NCBI GenBank assembly: GCA_018401955.1
Contig: JAGYJT010000008.1
Span: 34,700-98,699, forward strand
Source: Chitinophagales bacterium
Lineage (GTDB): Bacteria; Bacteroidota; Bacteroidia; Chitinophagales; CAIOSU01
DNA: 64,000 nucleotides
Direction of reading: 5' to 3'
Below, piece after piece: positions 15,932-24,301 of the stretch (positions within the stretch are counted from its first letter, which is position 1; every line of letters begins with the position of its first letter). Position numbers and translations under genes: made by a program. The notes beneath the pieces are model-generated. The model saw nothing but the letters and a program-made list of their open reading frames with translations. It had not been told where the DNA came from and made no database searches.

Positions 15932-16663
15932 ATGAAAAAATATTTACTATTTGGGTGGATAATTTTAGTAGCCTGTGCACATATACATGCACAAGTGCCT
16001 GAACCCGAGATGGTTTTTGTAGAAGGCGGTACCTTTGCAATGGGCACCAACAGTGGCACCAAGAAGGAGCGCCCTGTGCACTCGGTTACGCTCCAAAGCT
16101 TTAGCATGGGTAAGTATGAGGTTACCCAAGACCTTTGGGTGGCCGTAATGGGCAGCAACCCATCTACCTTTAACACCTGCAGCCTATGCCCTGTGGAACA
16201 AGTTACACCCAATGAAATTGACTCTTTTATTGCCAAATTAAATACCCTTACGGGCAAAAATTACCGCCTACCTACCGAGGCAGAGTGGGAGTACGCCGCC
16301 CGAGGGGGCAATAAAAGCCAAGGCTACACCTACCCCGGTAGCAATGAGTTGAACTTAGTGGCTTGGAACGTGGCCAATGCAGAAGCACAAACCCACCCCG
16401 TGGGACAATTGAAACCTAACGAGCTGGGCCTGTACGATATGGCCGGCAATGTGTGGGAGCTATGTAGCGATTGGTTTTCGGGTAAATATTACAAAACCAG
16501 CCCTACTGTCAATCCGATAAACACCGATAAAGCCATGTTTAGGGTAGTGCGGGGCGGCTCGTGGCGCAGTGGCCCTGAGCGCTGCTACAACGAGGCTCGA
16601 AACGTAAACAGCAAACACCATCGCATATCTAATTTGGGGTTTAGGTTGGTGCTTCCTCAATAA
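15932..16663 (+). CDS. Secreted SUMF1 (formylglycine-generating enzyme-like) domain protein
   Basis: This 243-residue protein has a signal peptide (cleaved after about HIHAQ) and one FGE-sulfatase/SUMF1 domain: FVEGGTFAMGT at the start, RLPTEAEWEYAARGG in the middle, GLYDMAGNVWE and a final RGGSW...NLGFRLV. True formylglycine-generating enzymes bind copper through two cysteines after the GGS motif. Here only the second position is cysteine (PERCYNEAR), so classical sulfatase activation is doubtful and a structural or other role is likely. No sulfatase gene is nearby. Its stop overlaps the stop region of the nitroreductase gene by 7 nt, tail to tail. Confidence 0.85.
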   Translation: MKKYLLFGWIILVACAHIHAQVPEPEMVFVEGGTFAMGTNSGTKKERPVHSVTLQSFSMGKYEVTQDLWVAVMGSNPSTFNTCSLCPVEQVTPNEIDSFIAKLNTLTGKNYRLPTEAEWEYAARGGNKSQGYTYPGSNELNLVAWNVANAEAQTHPVGQLKPNELGLYDMAGNVWELCSDWFSGKYYKTSPTVNPINTDKAMFRVVRGGSWRSGPERCYNEARNVNSKHHRISNLGFRLVLPQ

Positions 16664-17319
16664 AACACCGCCACCTCATCCAAGCCCTTGCGCTTTATGT
16701 CAGGTACTTGAGCGTTGGGTGCTGGGTAGCCCACGGGTATTAAAAGAAATGGCTTTTCGTTGGCAGGGCGTTGCAATATTTCGCAAAGAAAATTCATAGG
16801 GCTGGGGGTATGCGTGAGTGCTACCAAACCCGCATTATGGAGTGCGGTAAGCAAAAAGCCACAGGCTATGCCCACTGATTCTTGCACATAGTAGTTGTTG
16901 CGCTTGCCTGCTTCGGTGAGGTCATAGCTTTTTCGGAAAACGATGATCAACCATGGAGCAATCTCCAAAAAGGGCTTATTGGCATCAGTGCCAAATTGTG
17001 CAAGGTCAGCCAACCATTCCTCGCTCATGCGGCCGGCATAGTTGCGGCGTTCTTCTTCTTCCGCAGCTTCGCGTATTTTCCTTTTCATTTCAGCATCCCC
17101 TACCACGCAAAATGTCCAAGGTTGTTTATGTGCGCCCGATGGGGCAGACGATGCCGTTAGTATCAACTGTTCAATTACTTCCTTGGTTACAGGCGTGTCG
17201 GCAAACTCCCTAATTGTGCGGCGTGTGTTTAGTTGCTGGTTGTATTGCTGCGCTCGCTCCAGCATTTCGGCTGGGGCTACATTGGTATGGGTGTAAGGTA
17301 TATGGTTGGATAGCGACAT
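16657..17319 (-). CDS. Nitroreductase-fold flavoprotein, iodotyrosine-deiodinase-like
   Basis: This 220-residue protein has the FMN-binding RRTIREF at about 33-39, APSGAHKQPW at 59-68 and a C-terminal HTPSPMNFL segment. These are specific to the iodotyrosine deiodinase branch of nitroreductases. The residues that clamp the halotyrosine zwitterion in that branch (Glu, Tyr and Lys with spacing E-x3-Y and Y-x20-K) are present as Glu90, Tyr94 and Lys115. Reductive dehalogenation of halotyrosines is therefore the best prediction, though physiological substrates in bacteria are not settled. It is cytoplasmic. It converges on the SUMF1-like gene with a 7-nt overlap. Confidence 0.87.
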   Translation of the reverse strand: MSLSNHIPYTHTNVAPAEMLERAQQYNQQLNTRRTIREFADTPVTKEVIEQLILTASSAPSGAHKQPWTFCVVGDAEMKRKIREAAEEEERRNYAGRMSEEWLADLAQFGTDANKPFLEIAPWLIIVFRKSYDLTEAGKRNNYYVQESVGIACGFLLTALHNAGLVALTHTPSPMNFLCEILQRPANEKPFLLIPVGYPAPNAQVPDIKRKGLDEVAVFY

Positions 17320-17396
17320 GGCATTGCTAAAAAGTAGTTATCGATGAAGTTAGCAAAAAGCGTTGGTCTTCTGCACCATTTATCTATTGAGAGTGA

Positions 17397-18821
17397 TTAT
17401 TTCCCCTTGCCCTGCACCAATATTAGCAGCGTGTAAATCAAAATTTTGAAATCGAGCGCCAGCGACATGTTCTCAACGTAGAGTATGTCATATTTCATAC
17501 GCTCAACCATTTGCTCCACGTTTTCGGCATAGCCAAACTTTACCATGCCCCAAGAAGTAATACCTGGTTTGGCCTTTTGTAGGTGCTTATATGCAGGTGC
17601 TATTGGCAATATCTGGTCAATAAAAAACTGCCGCTCGGGGCGCGGCCCTACTAGCGACATGTCGCCTTTCAATACGTTCCAAAACTGCGGCAACTCATCC
17701 AATCGGTATTTGCGCATAACCCTTCCCCAACGGGTTATGCGCGGGTCGTCGTCCGACGATAGGGCTGGACCTTGCTGCTCTGCATCTATAAACATGGAGC
17801 GGAACTTAAGGATACGGAAAGGTTCGCCATGCAGCCCTACACGCTCTTGCCTATAAAACACAGGCCCATGCGAGCTACGCTTTACCATATAGGCGATAAA
17901 TGCCAACAACGGCCATATTAAAAACAACACTATGGCAGACACCAAAATATCCATACCTCGTTTTATCACCCGCTGCCAAACCGGCATCAGTTGTGGGTTT
18001 ATTTCGATAAGGATGGCACCTATAACATGGCTCATGCGCACTGAGCCAGAGAGAATCTCCGTCATGCCAGGGGTTATTTTTATTACCACTTCATGGTTTA
18101 CCAAAGCATCCAATATTTTGTTTACTTTTTTGCGGTCTTCGGCCTCTATGGCAATAATTACCTCATCTACTTGCCTGGCATTTATAATGGTTTCCAGTTG
18201 TTGCCAATCGCCTAGCAAAGGCAGTGCCTGGGTAAGGTCGGTTTGGTGGCTACCATTAGTTTCAATATATCCCAATAGGCTATAGCCCAGTGGTTTTTTG
18301 CTTTTTTTAATATCCTGGTATATCTGCCAAGCACGGTCGCCACTGCCTATCAAAATGGTGTCGTAAGCTACTCGGCCCGTGTTTATCATGGCTTTGGCAT
18401 ATGCCAAAAGGATTTGTCGCCCTATAGCTGTAAGGGTAAAGTGCAGTAACAACAGCATACCCAAGGTGCGGTAGTAGTTTTTAAAGTCGTTGGAGATATT
18501 ATCATCTAGCAGCAACACAAAAAACAGCACCACAGTACCAGCAATGCTCACGCGAGCAGTGTCATAGATATCAGAAAGGCGGCTTTTGCGATAAATATCG
18601 GTATAAGCGCCCGATAAGAAATGCAACAACAGCCAAAAAGTAGATACGCCCACCACACCAGGTAAAAAGTTGTCGTCAAATAGTTCGTGCAAACTTACTT
18701 CCCACGTATAACCATCAAATGTAAGCTTGCGGTAAATAAATAGGCCAGCCCACGAGGTAGCTGCTGCTATCAAATCAGCCAGTACATAAATAAGAATACC
18801 AATGCGGGTGCGCGCCCTCAT
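17397..18821 (-). CDS. Polyprenyl-phosphate sugar-1-phosphate transferase (exopolysaccharide initiation)
   Basis: This 474-residue protein has about four N-terminal membrane helices, a CoA-binding-like nucleotide fold in the middle (IGSGDRAWQIYQDI), a fifth membrane segment, and a C-terminal bacterial sugar transferase domain. That domain has RQERVGLHGEPF, KFRSM, KYRLDELPQFWNVLKGDMSLVGPRPE and KPGITSWGM, all diagnostic. It should load a sugar phosphate onto undecaprenyl phosphate at the inner membrane to start a surface polysaccharide. Its ATG overlaps the TGA of the upstream lipoprotein gene (18818-18821). The upstream Gfo/Idh/MocA gene fits a sugar-nucleotide role. Confidence 0.92.
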   Translation of the reverse strand: MRARTRIGILIYVLADLIAAATSWAGLFIYRKLTFDGYTWEVSLHELFDDNFLPGVVGVSTFWLLLHFLSGAYTDIYRKSRLSDIYDTARVSIAGTVVLFFVLLLDDNISNDFKNYYRTLGMLLLLHFTLTAIGRQILLAYAKAMINTGRVAYDTILIGSGDRAWQIYQDIKKSKKPLGYSLLGYIETNGSHQTDLTQALPLLGDWQQLETIINARQVDEVIIAIEAEDRKKVNKILDALVNHEVVIKITPGMTEILSGSVRMSHVIGAILIEINPQLMPVWQRVIKRGMDILVSAIVLFLIWPLLAFIAYMVKRSSHGPVFYRQERVGLHGEPFRILKFRSMFIDAEQQGPALSSDDDPRITRWGRVMRKYRLDELPQFWNVLKGDMSLVGPRPERQFFIDQILPIAPAYKHLQKAKPGITSWGMVKFGYAENVEQMVERMKYDILYVENMSLALDFKILIYTLLILVQGKGK

Positions 18822-19672
18822 TCGTCTAACAGAACTTTTACGTTGTCAATAAAAATATTGATATCGTCAGTGGTGCTTTGTTCGTTTACCTGCAGAAAAA
18901 ACTGAAACTCGGTGGCCAGTGTATTATTTATTTCTGGGGTAAAGTTGAGGTATATCTTGTTCCAATCTTCTTGTGGCGAAATATTTACCTTAGTAATAAT
19001 AAAGCTACCTTGGTTATTGCTGGTGGCAATTATGCCAGCCTGCATGGTGTGGCTCGATTTATAATCTAGCTCTACAAACACAATAACCCCATCAAACTGG
19101 TCTACCTGAAACTTAGTATCGGTAACTATCCGGGTATTGCGGGTATTATCCACAATAATTTTACCACTGGATAAACCCTGATAGACATTCTCAGCATCGC
19201 TTATGCGGCTTACATTAGTAAACTCGTTACCGTTCTCAAAGTCTTCGTTTAACAAAAACTGGGTTGCGGCTCGGTAAGTTACTGCTGGGTAAAGGGTGTC
19301 GGTTTGCCCAGCCACCAAGTCGCGGTACATAACAGTATCGGTATAAAATGGATACTGCACCCGTGTGGTGCTTATGCCATTGGCCAGTATACCTGGCGAT
19401 AGTATTATTTTAGTATTGCCTGTAGCACGCACGGGCAAGGTTACGGGTAATTGATAAACGCCCTGTATGTCATCATTGATATATACCCATACATCACTTA
19501 TGTTATGTGAGTTGCTGCCTTGCGCTGCCGGATTGGTAACAAAAACATCCATAGCAGGTATATGCAGATAAGAAGGGATATCCTCATCACTGGGCTTACA
19601 AGAGGCGGCCAATAGTAGTAGTAGTATATATGGTAAGTAAGGTTTCAAGCTAAACAGATAATGCTTTATCAA
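18818..19672 (-). CDS. Uncharacterised lipoprotein in polysaccharide gene unit
   Basis: This 284-residue protein has a lipoprotein signal (LLLLLAASC) and a beta-rich body with no named domain. The C-terminal part (NEDFENGNEF ... IFIDNVKVLL) looks like a carbohydrate-binding jelly-roll of the kind found on surface proteins, which is only a tentative reading. There is no ATG: the likely starts are the TTG at 19672 or the TTG at 19648 (KPYLPYIL), which would put the signal peptide directly at the N terminus. It lies 5 nt after the oxidoreductase gene and overlaps the sugar-transferase start by 4 nt, so the three are one transcript. Confidence 0.8.
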   Translation of the reverse strand: MIKHYLFSLKPYLPYILLLLLAASCKPSDEDIPSYLHIPAMDVFVTNPAAQGSNSHNISDVWVYINDDIQGVYQLPVTLPVRATGNTKIILSPGILANGISTTRVQYPFYTDTVMYRDLVAGQTDTLYPAVTYRAATQFLLNEDFENGNEFTNVSRISDAENVYQGLSSGKIIVDNTRNTRIVTDTKFQVDQFDGVIVFVELDYKSSHTMQAGIIATSNNQGSFIITKVNISPQEDWNKIYLNFTPEINNTLATEFQFFLQVNEQSTTDDINIFIDNVKVLLDE

Positions 19673-19677
19673 TCAAT

Positions 19678-20667
19678 TTATTGCACAATGCCCAAAGAAT
19701 TTTTTTCGATTTTCTTCATCACTTGCAGCGCCACATCCAAGGCATTGTAGCCATCGGTAAGTGTTACGGGTGGTTCGGTATCGTTTTCAATGGCTTGTTT
19801 AAACAACTCCAGTTCCATTTTAATGGCATTCACTTCGCCTATGCTCGGTTCTTCGTAGCGAATATACTTGGTTTCGCCCGCATTTCCTGTTTCTAGCTCC
19901 AGCGCAGGGTTGTCTTCGGTTGGCGGTACATCGCTCAGTGAAAATATTTCAGTCTTTTTTTCCAACAAATCGATGCTCAGATAATTGTTGGGCTGGAACA
20001 GCCTGATTTTGCGCATCTGTTTCATGCTTATGCGACTAGCAGTAATGTTGGCCACACAACCGTTGTCAAACTCAATGCGTGCATTGGCAATATCGGGGTT
20101 GCGGCTCAATACCGCCACACCGCTTGCGCTAATGCGTTTTACATTAGCGTTCACTAGGCTTAGGATAATGTCAATGTCATGTATCATAAGGTCTAGTATA
20201 ACAGACACATCGGTACCCCGAGGGTTAAATTGTGCCAACCGGTGCGCCTCGATAAACATCGGGTTCACGGTGCGGTCTTTCACGGCCAAAAAGGCTGGAT
20301 TAAAGCGCTCTACATGGCCTACCATTACCTTTACATCCGCCTCATCGGCAAGGCTAATTAGGTTGCGGGCCTCTTCGGCAGTAGCGGTTACGGGCTTTTC
20401 TATAAACACATGCTTGCTGCGCTTAATGGCCTTAACCGCGCTATCGTAGTGCGATACGGTAGGGGTCACCACATCCACCACATCTACGGCATCAATCAAC
20501 GCTTCGGCAGTGGCAAAGCGGGTTGCGCCATGGTCATCAATAGCCTTCTGGGCATTGGTATCGTCGGGGTCGTAAAAACCCACCAGCTCGTACCCTTCAA
20601 TGGTTTTTAATAGTTTCAGGTGAATGCGACCCAAGTGCCCTGCTCCTAAAACGCCTATCTTCAACAT
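19678..20667 (-). CDS. Gfo/Idh/MocA family NAD(P)-dependent oxidoreductase
   Basis: From the ATG at 20667 (MLKIGVLGAGHLG) this is a 329-residue two-domain oxidoreductase. The Rossmann motif GAGHLG is at the N terminus, FIEKPVT is the family EKP motif that places the catalytic lysine, and VGHVERFNPAF is typical of sugar-nucleotide 3-dehydrogenases such as WlbA-type enzymes. A sugar or sugar-nucleotide substrate for the polysaccharide made by the downstream transferase is plausible. The frame extends upstream to 20709, but that extension precedes the Rossmann start and is not expected to be translated. Confidence 0.88.
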   Translation of the reverse strand: MLKIGVLGAGHLGRIHLKLLKTIEGYELVGFYDPDDTNAQKAIDDHGATRFATAEALIDAVDVVDVVTPTVSHYDSAVKAIKRSKHVFIEKPVTATAEEARNLISLADEADVKVMVGHVERFNPAFLAVKDRTVNPMFIEAHRLAQFNPRGTDVSVILDLMIHDIDIILSLVNANVKRISASGVAVLSRNPDIANARIEFDNGCVANITASRISMKQMRKIRLFQPNNYLSIDLLEKKTEIFSLSDVPPTEDNPALELETGNAGETKYIRYEEPSIGEVNAIKMELELFKQAIENDTEPPVTLTDGYNALDVALQVMKKIEKNSLGIVQ

Positions 20668-20775
20668 AATCAGTCCAGTTCTATTCCTTTCGAAATTACA
20701 TATACCCAAGGGTTATTGCATGGTTTAAGGGTATTGTCTTATAGACGTAAGGATGTTGAAAAAGGTGGTCTTTGG

Positions 20776-20876
20776 TGGGTTATTGGTTACTAGTTGATTG
20801 GTTGATTGGTAAATTGGTGAGATTCTTATTTATAACTAATAACCAGTAACCAGTTAACCAATCAACTATCCAACAA
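20776..20876. repeat. Imperfect inverted repeat built of GTTGATTGG / CCAATCAAC words
   Basis: The left part is made of ATTGGTTA, TTGATTGG words and the right part of their complements (TAATAACC, CCAATCAAC), giving an imperfect long hairpin. It lies directly upstream of the -7 box at 20882. It resembles the CCAATAA tandem repeat at 12945. Confidence 0.55.
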
Positions 20877-20881
20877 ACCCC

Positions 20882-20889
20882 TATCTTTG
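20882..20889 (+). promoter_or_regulatory. Candidate -7 promoter box with leaderless spacing
   Basis: TATCTTTG is followed by CACC and the ATG at 20894. The transcript start would fall at the ATG. Confidence 0.45.
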
Positions 20890-20893
20890 CACC

Positions 20894-21379
20894 ATGGCTA
20901 CTAAACGTGAAGCAGAGGGCTTTGATATTGCCGAGGCCCACCAGCATTTTGCAATGGAATTGTACAACTTGGTGTGGGATATGCTGGACCGCCCCGAACG
21001 CGACCGATTACAAGACGAATTGATGATACATGCGGCCCACGCCGCGGCTTTCCACTGGTCGCAGGTAGGTGAGCCGGAGCAATTGCAGCGCAGCCAGTGG
21101 CAATTGAGCCGCGTGTATACAGCTGTGGGCGATAAGGCACAGGCCATGCACTATGCACGCCGATGCTTTGAGGTGACCCAGGAGCAGCGCTTGGGCGATT
21201 TTGACCTAGCCTTTGCCCTGGAAGCCATGGCCCGAGCCAATGCTATGAACGGCAACAAGATTGAATTTGAACAATACTACGTGCTGGCGCTTAAAGCTGC
21301 CGACCAGATAAGCGACGCTAGCGATAAGGACCTGTTTTTAGCCGAGTTGGAAAGTGACCCTTGGTTTGGCATGAAGTAA
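20894..21379 (+). CDS. Uncharacterised helical (TPR-like) cytoplasmic protein
   Basis: This 161-residue soluble protein is predicted to be almost all helix, with a layout suggesting TPR-like helical pairs (WQLSRVYTAVGDKAQAMHYARRCFEV). It has no signal or membrane segment and no catalytic motif. It may be a scaffold, but the function is unknown. It precedes a small membrane protein gene by 28 nt on the same strand. The TATCTTTG box 5 nt before the ATG supports the chosen start. Confidence 0.68.
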   Translation: MATKREAEGFDIAEAHQHFAMELYNLVWDMLDRPERDRLQDELMIHAAHAAAFHWSQVGEPEQLQRSQWQLSRVYTAVGDKAQAMHYARRCFEVTQEQRLGDFDLAFALEAMARANAMNGNKIEFEQYYVLALKAADQISDASDKDLFLAELESDPWFGMK

Positions 21380-21407
21380 TAAGCTAAAAATTTTAAAAAG
21401 TGCCTCA

Positions 21408-21740
21408 GTGAAAATTATCCTGTTCAACTTGGCCTTAATTGTAGTGCTGGAGTATCTGGTGCTGTTGTTCTTTTTTAAAAAAGAGTGGTTGCCGTGTTTG
21501 CAGTTTTCAGCATTGATGAATGCCATTACCCTTTCGTTGGGCATATTGCTGTTCAACAAATTAGGATTGAACGGTTGGGTGGTATTCGGGCTAACCATTG
21601 CCATTGAGGCCATGGGCATTTACTTTTTTTGGATAATAAAGCCCGCCAAAGCCATTGCAGTAAGTGCGGTTGCCAATGCGGTTTCTAGTGCCTTTTTCCC
21701 GATAATGATATGGTTGGGGGTTAATCTGTACCCATTTTAA
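21408..21740 (+). CDS. Small four-helix membrane protein
   Basis: This 110-residue protein consists almost entirely of four hydrophobic segments, so it is an integral inner-membrane protein. The only good start in the frame is GTG at 21408, in keeping with the 28-nt gap to the upstream gene. No family is recognised. Confidence 0.6.
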   Translation: MKIILFNLALIVVLEYLVLLFFFKKEWLPCLQFSALMNAITLSLGILLFNKLGLNGWVVFGLTIAIEAMGIYFFWIIKPAKAIAVSAVANAVSSAFFPIMIWLGVNLYPF

Positions 21741-21765
21741 ATATCGCATTTCGGGCTTTCAACAG

Positions 21766-21800
21766 CAACGTGCGCAAAGATTACACAAAGAGCGCAACGG
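21766..21800. repeat. Dispersed intergenic repeat, copy B
   Basis: CAACGTGCGCAAAG at 21766-21779 is the exact reverse complement of the core of copy A (5114-5127). It is followed by ACAAAGAGCGCAACGGTT, a second degenerate half. It sits between two convergent genes. Confidence 0.55.
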
Positions 21801-22196
21801 TTAACACTCCCAGGTCATCATGTATTCTTCAATCAGCGTATCATCCTCTAATACATCAAATAAGAAATAACTGCTGCTGTAGCTTCCTTTAGTTAGTTGG
21901 TCCGCAGCAGCATATAATTCCCCCCAATGCTTGGGTGTAAGGTCAGTTATCAGCTCCAATTCTGTTTCCTTCGCCAGTAATCCACCTGCTTCGCTAGACT
22001 TGAAAACTATCCTCTTATCGGTGCCCTTTATCTTGATAAAATCAAGACTCTTCAATTCTAAGGAAGTAAGGGTCGTACTCAATATTGCTATCGATTGACC
22101 TAGCTTAACAAATGCCTCTACTGTAGTGCCCCTAAAAAACAGATGCGGGCCAGGGTAACCAAATATTTCTCCCGGTTCGTAATATACCTCAATCAT
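21801..22196 (-). CDS. Uncharacterised small protein downstream of GH31 gene
   Basis: From the ATG at 22196 (MIEVYYEPG) this is a 131-residue soluble protein. The frame is open to 22238, but that start would overlap the GH31 gene. The size and acidic C terminus (VLEDDTLIEEYMMTWEC) are reminiscent of small immunity-type proteins, but there is no recognised motif, so no function is assigned. It lies 11 nt after the GH31 stop on the same strand and may be on the same transcript. Confidence 0.6.
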   Translation of the reverse strand: MIEVYYEPGEIFGYPGPHLFFRGTTVEAFVKLGQSIAILSTTLTSLELKSLDFIKIKGTDKRIVFKSSEAGGLLAKETELELITDLTPKHWGELYAAADQLTKGSYSSSYFLFDVLEDDTLIEEYMMTWEC

Positions 22197-22207
22197 AAAT
22201 GCACCCT

Positions 22208-24301
22208 TTAAAACTTTCCTTTCAACTCTTTGGCCCACTTACTGCCTACTCGCACAAATGCCGCTGGCTGACCGTAAGGTACCGCTACTTCATGCCACTG
22301 CCCACCAGTGTATTTGGTTTTGAAGAACAAGTGCTCCCATTCGCCAGCTGGCAGGTATACTTTTACTTTAAACTCCTTTTTGGCAGTAACAGGGGCTACT
22401 AAAATGTCTTCACCTAGCATAAACTGGTATGGGGCGTTCCATATCTCGGAGTCGGTGGGGTAGTGCAGGTATAGGTGCCGCACCATGGGGTAACCCTTAT
22501 CAGTAGCCTCTTTGTTGAGGAATAGGAAATAGGGTTTCAATGCCGCATGTATACGCCCATAATGGGCAAACATACGTTGGGTGCTGGTATCGTCATAAAA
22601 CTGCACATTCTCTTTCGGCCTCAAACCTTCATGGGTTCGGAAAACGGGTGTAAAAATGGCCCACTCGTTCCAGCGGCAAAACAAGTCCCAATCGCGGCGC
22701 GATTTATAAAAAGGTGTTTTTACGGTGGTATAGCCACCCGCATCGCTGTGGTTAAGGCTGATACCGCTAAGCCCTGACGACAGCATAGCCGTAATGGCTG
22801 AGCGCATGCCGTCGTTGGGGCCGTATGTGTGCAGCTGGTCGCCCGCCCAAAACATGGTGCTGTATTTTGCCGAGCCCGTATAACCCGCTCGGGTAAAGAA
22901 CATCACTTCGCCTTCTTTACCTGCCTCTTTAATTGCTTCTCGGTTTAATCTTGCCCACTCCACTGGGTAGCGGTTATGGAAGGCAGGTGCGGCCTCGCCG
23001 CTGTATATTTTGGCATCCCAAGGCAGCCATTCACAAAAGTCGGCCATCCAACCGCTAAAGCCATTGCCAATGAGGTTGGTTTTGATGATGCCCTTTAGCC
23101 ATTCAAATGCCTCGGGGTTACTCAGGTCCACCAAATAGGCATCAAAACCACCCGCAGGCATGAGGTAAGGTTCGCCTGTTTGGGTTTTTACGAGGTATCC
23201 ATGGGCAATGGCCGTATCCGTCATGGCGGTGCCGGGCACCATAAACGAGTTGATGTACCCCAGCGTTTTGATGTTCATGGCCGCCAAATCGCTGGTAAAC
23301 TCTTTCATGCTGCCATAGCGGATGGTATCGGGTATCCAGTTCCACCAAAGGCGGTCGCCATATTTGGTAGGCCTGCGGCCCACCCAATCTTGTATCCAAA
23401 CCGCGGACACGGGGTTACCCGCTTTGATAGCTTCACGCGTGGCATCCATTACCTTTTTATCACCGCCTTGCAGGCCGAGTATGGTGCCCAAAGCCCAATC
23501 GGGTAGCTTCGGCATTCGGCCTGTGTGGGCGGTATATTTTTCGAGTAAATCCAAGGGCTTGGGCTCCTGCCAAATGAGCAGGTTCAATGTATCGCTCCAA
23601 ACCTCTAGTGTTATCTTATCATCTTTTCTGAAATCGAACTCTTGAAACTGGGTGTTTTGGCAAAGAATGCCTCGCCCGTCGGTGGTCATCAGCCACGGTA
23701 TGGGCGCATAGGTGGTATAGTGGTTGCCCTTTACGCCCGCCAAACCCGTAAAAAAACTGATGCCCTTATCGCCACGGCCAAGGCCTTGTTCCTCCACCCA
23801 AACGGGCACTTTATGGCGCTTCAAATCCACATACGAAAACTGCTCGCCCATGCCCAAAATGCGCTCTTGGGCGTTGGATTGGAAGGTTAGGGTGATACGG
23901 TTAGCAGGAGCATTAGCAGTTAAAAGAAGCATTAAAGAGCCATCGCCCGCAGCATAAGCCTGTATCTTCCAATTTTCTGCCCAAAGCCCATGCCATCCAG
24001 AGGAACCTTGTGTTATAGTCAAAGTATCATGGTCAATGACAACTTGCGGCATTATTTTTTGCTTGTCAAGAGTCCGTTTTTTATCCTTAAACTTAAAACT
24101 CCCCATCTTAAAATCCACCTTTTCCTTGCCTACGCCAATGGTCAAGAACGTTTCGCCCAACGGAAAACTGATAGCTGGTTTGGTGCTGTCTTGGTAGTAA
24201 ATATGCAGTGCCGTTTCCGTTTGCTGATAGCGGATGGCTTGGGCGTGGGTGAGATTGCCGAAAATGATGGAAATAAGGAATGTTAGTGTTATCCTTTTCA
24301 T
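22208..24301 (-). CDS. yihQ: Secreted GH31 alpha-glycosidase, predicted sulfoquinovosidase
   Basis: This 697-residue protein has a signal peptide (cleaved near THAQ) and a complete GH31 barrel. The nucleophile is Asp421 (WMADFCEW) and the acid/base is Asp488 (FWAGDQ). The residues that read the sulfonate of sulfoquinovose in E. coli YihQ (Gln262, Gln288, Arg301, Trp304, Tyr508) all have counterparts at a constant offset of 16: Gln278, Gln304, Arg317, Trp320 and Tyr524. It should release sulfoquinovose from sulfolipid glycosides outside the cytoplasm. Its ATG overlaps the stop of the zeta-toxin gene (24298-24301), so translation is coupled. A sodium symporter lies upstream. No sulfoglycolysis gene is seen in the window. 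Confidence 0.9.
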   Translation of the reverse strand: MKRITLTFLISIIFGNLTHAQAIRYQQTETALHIYYQDSTKPAISFPLGETFLTIGVGKEKVDFKMGSFKFKDKKRTLDKQKIMPQVVIDHDTLTITQGSSGWHGLWAENWKIQAYAAGDGSLMLLLTANAPANRITLTFQSNAQERILGMGEQFSYVDLKRHKVPVWVEEQGLGRGDKGISFFTGLAGVKGNHYTTYAPIPWLMTTDGRGILCQNTQFQEFDFRKDDKITLEVWSDTLNLLIWQEPKPLDLLEKYTAHTGRMPKLPDWALGTILGLQGGDKKVMDATREAIKAGNPVSAVWIQDWVGRRPTKYGDRLWWNWIPDTIRYGSMKEFTSDLAAMNIKTLGYINSFMVPGTAMTDTAIAHGYLVKTQTGEPYLMPAGGFDAYLVDLSNPEAFEWLKGIIKTNLIGNGFSGWMADFCEWLPWDAKIYSGEAAPAFHNRYPVEWARLNREAIKEAGKEGEVMFFTRAGYTGSAKYSTMFWAGDQLHTYGPNDGMRSAITAMLSSGLSGISLNHSDAGGYTTVKTPFYKSRRDWDLFCRWNEWAIFTPVFRTHEGLRPKENVQFYDDTSTQRMFAHYGRIHAALKPYFLFLNKEATDKGYPMVRHLYLHYPTDSEIWNAPYQFMLGEDILVAPVTAKKEFKVKVYLPAGEWEHLFFKTKYTGGQWHEVAVPYGQPAAFVRVGSKWAKELKGKF

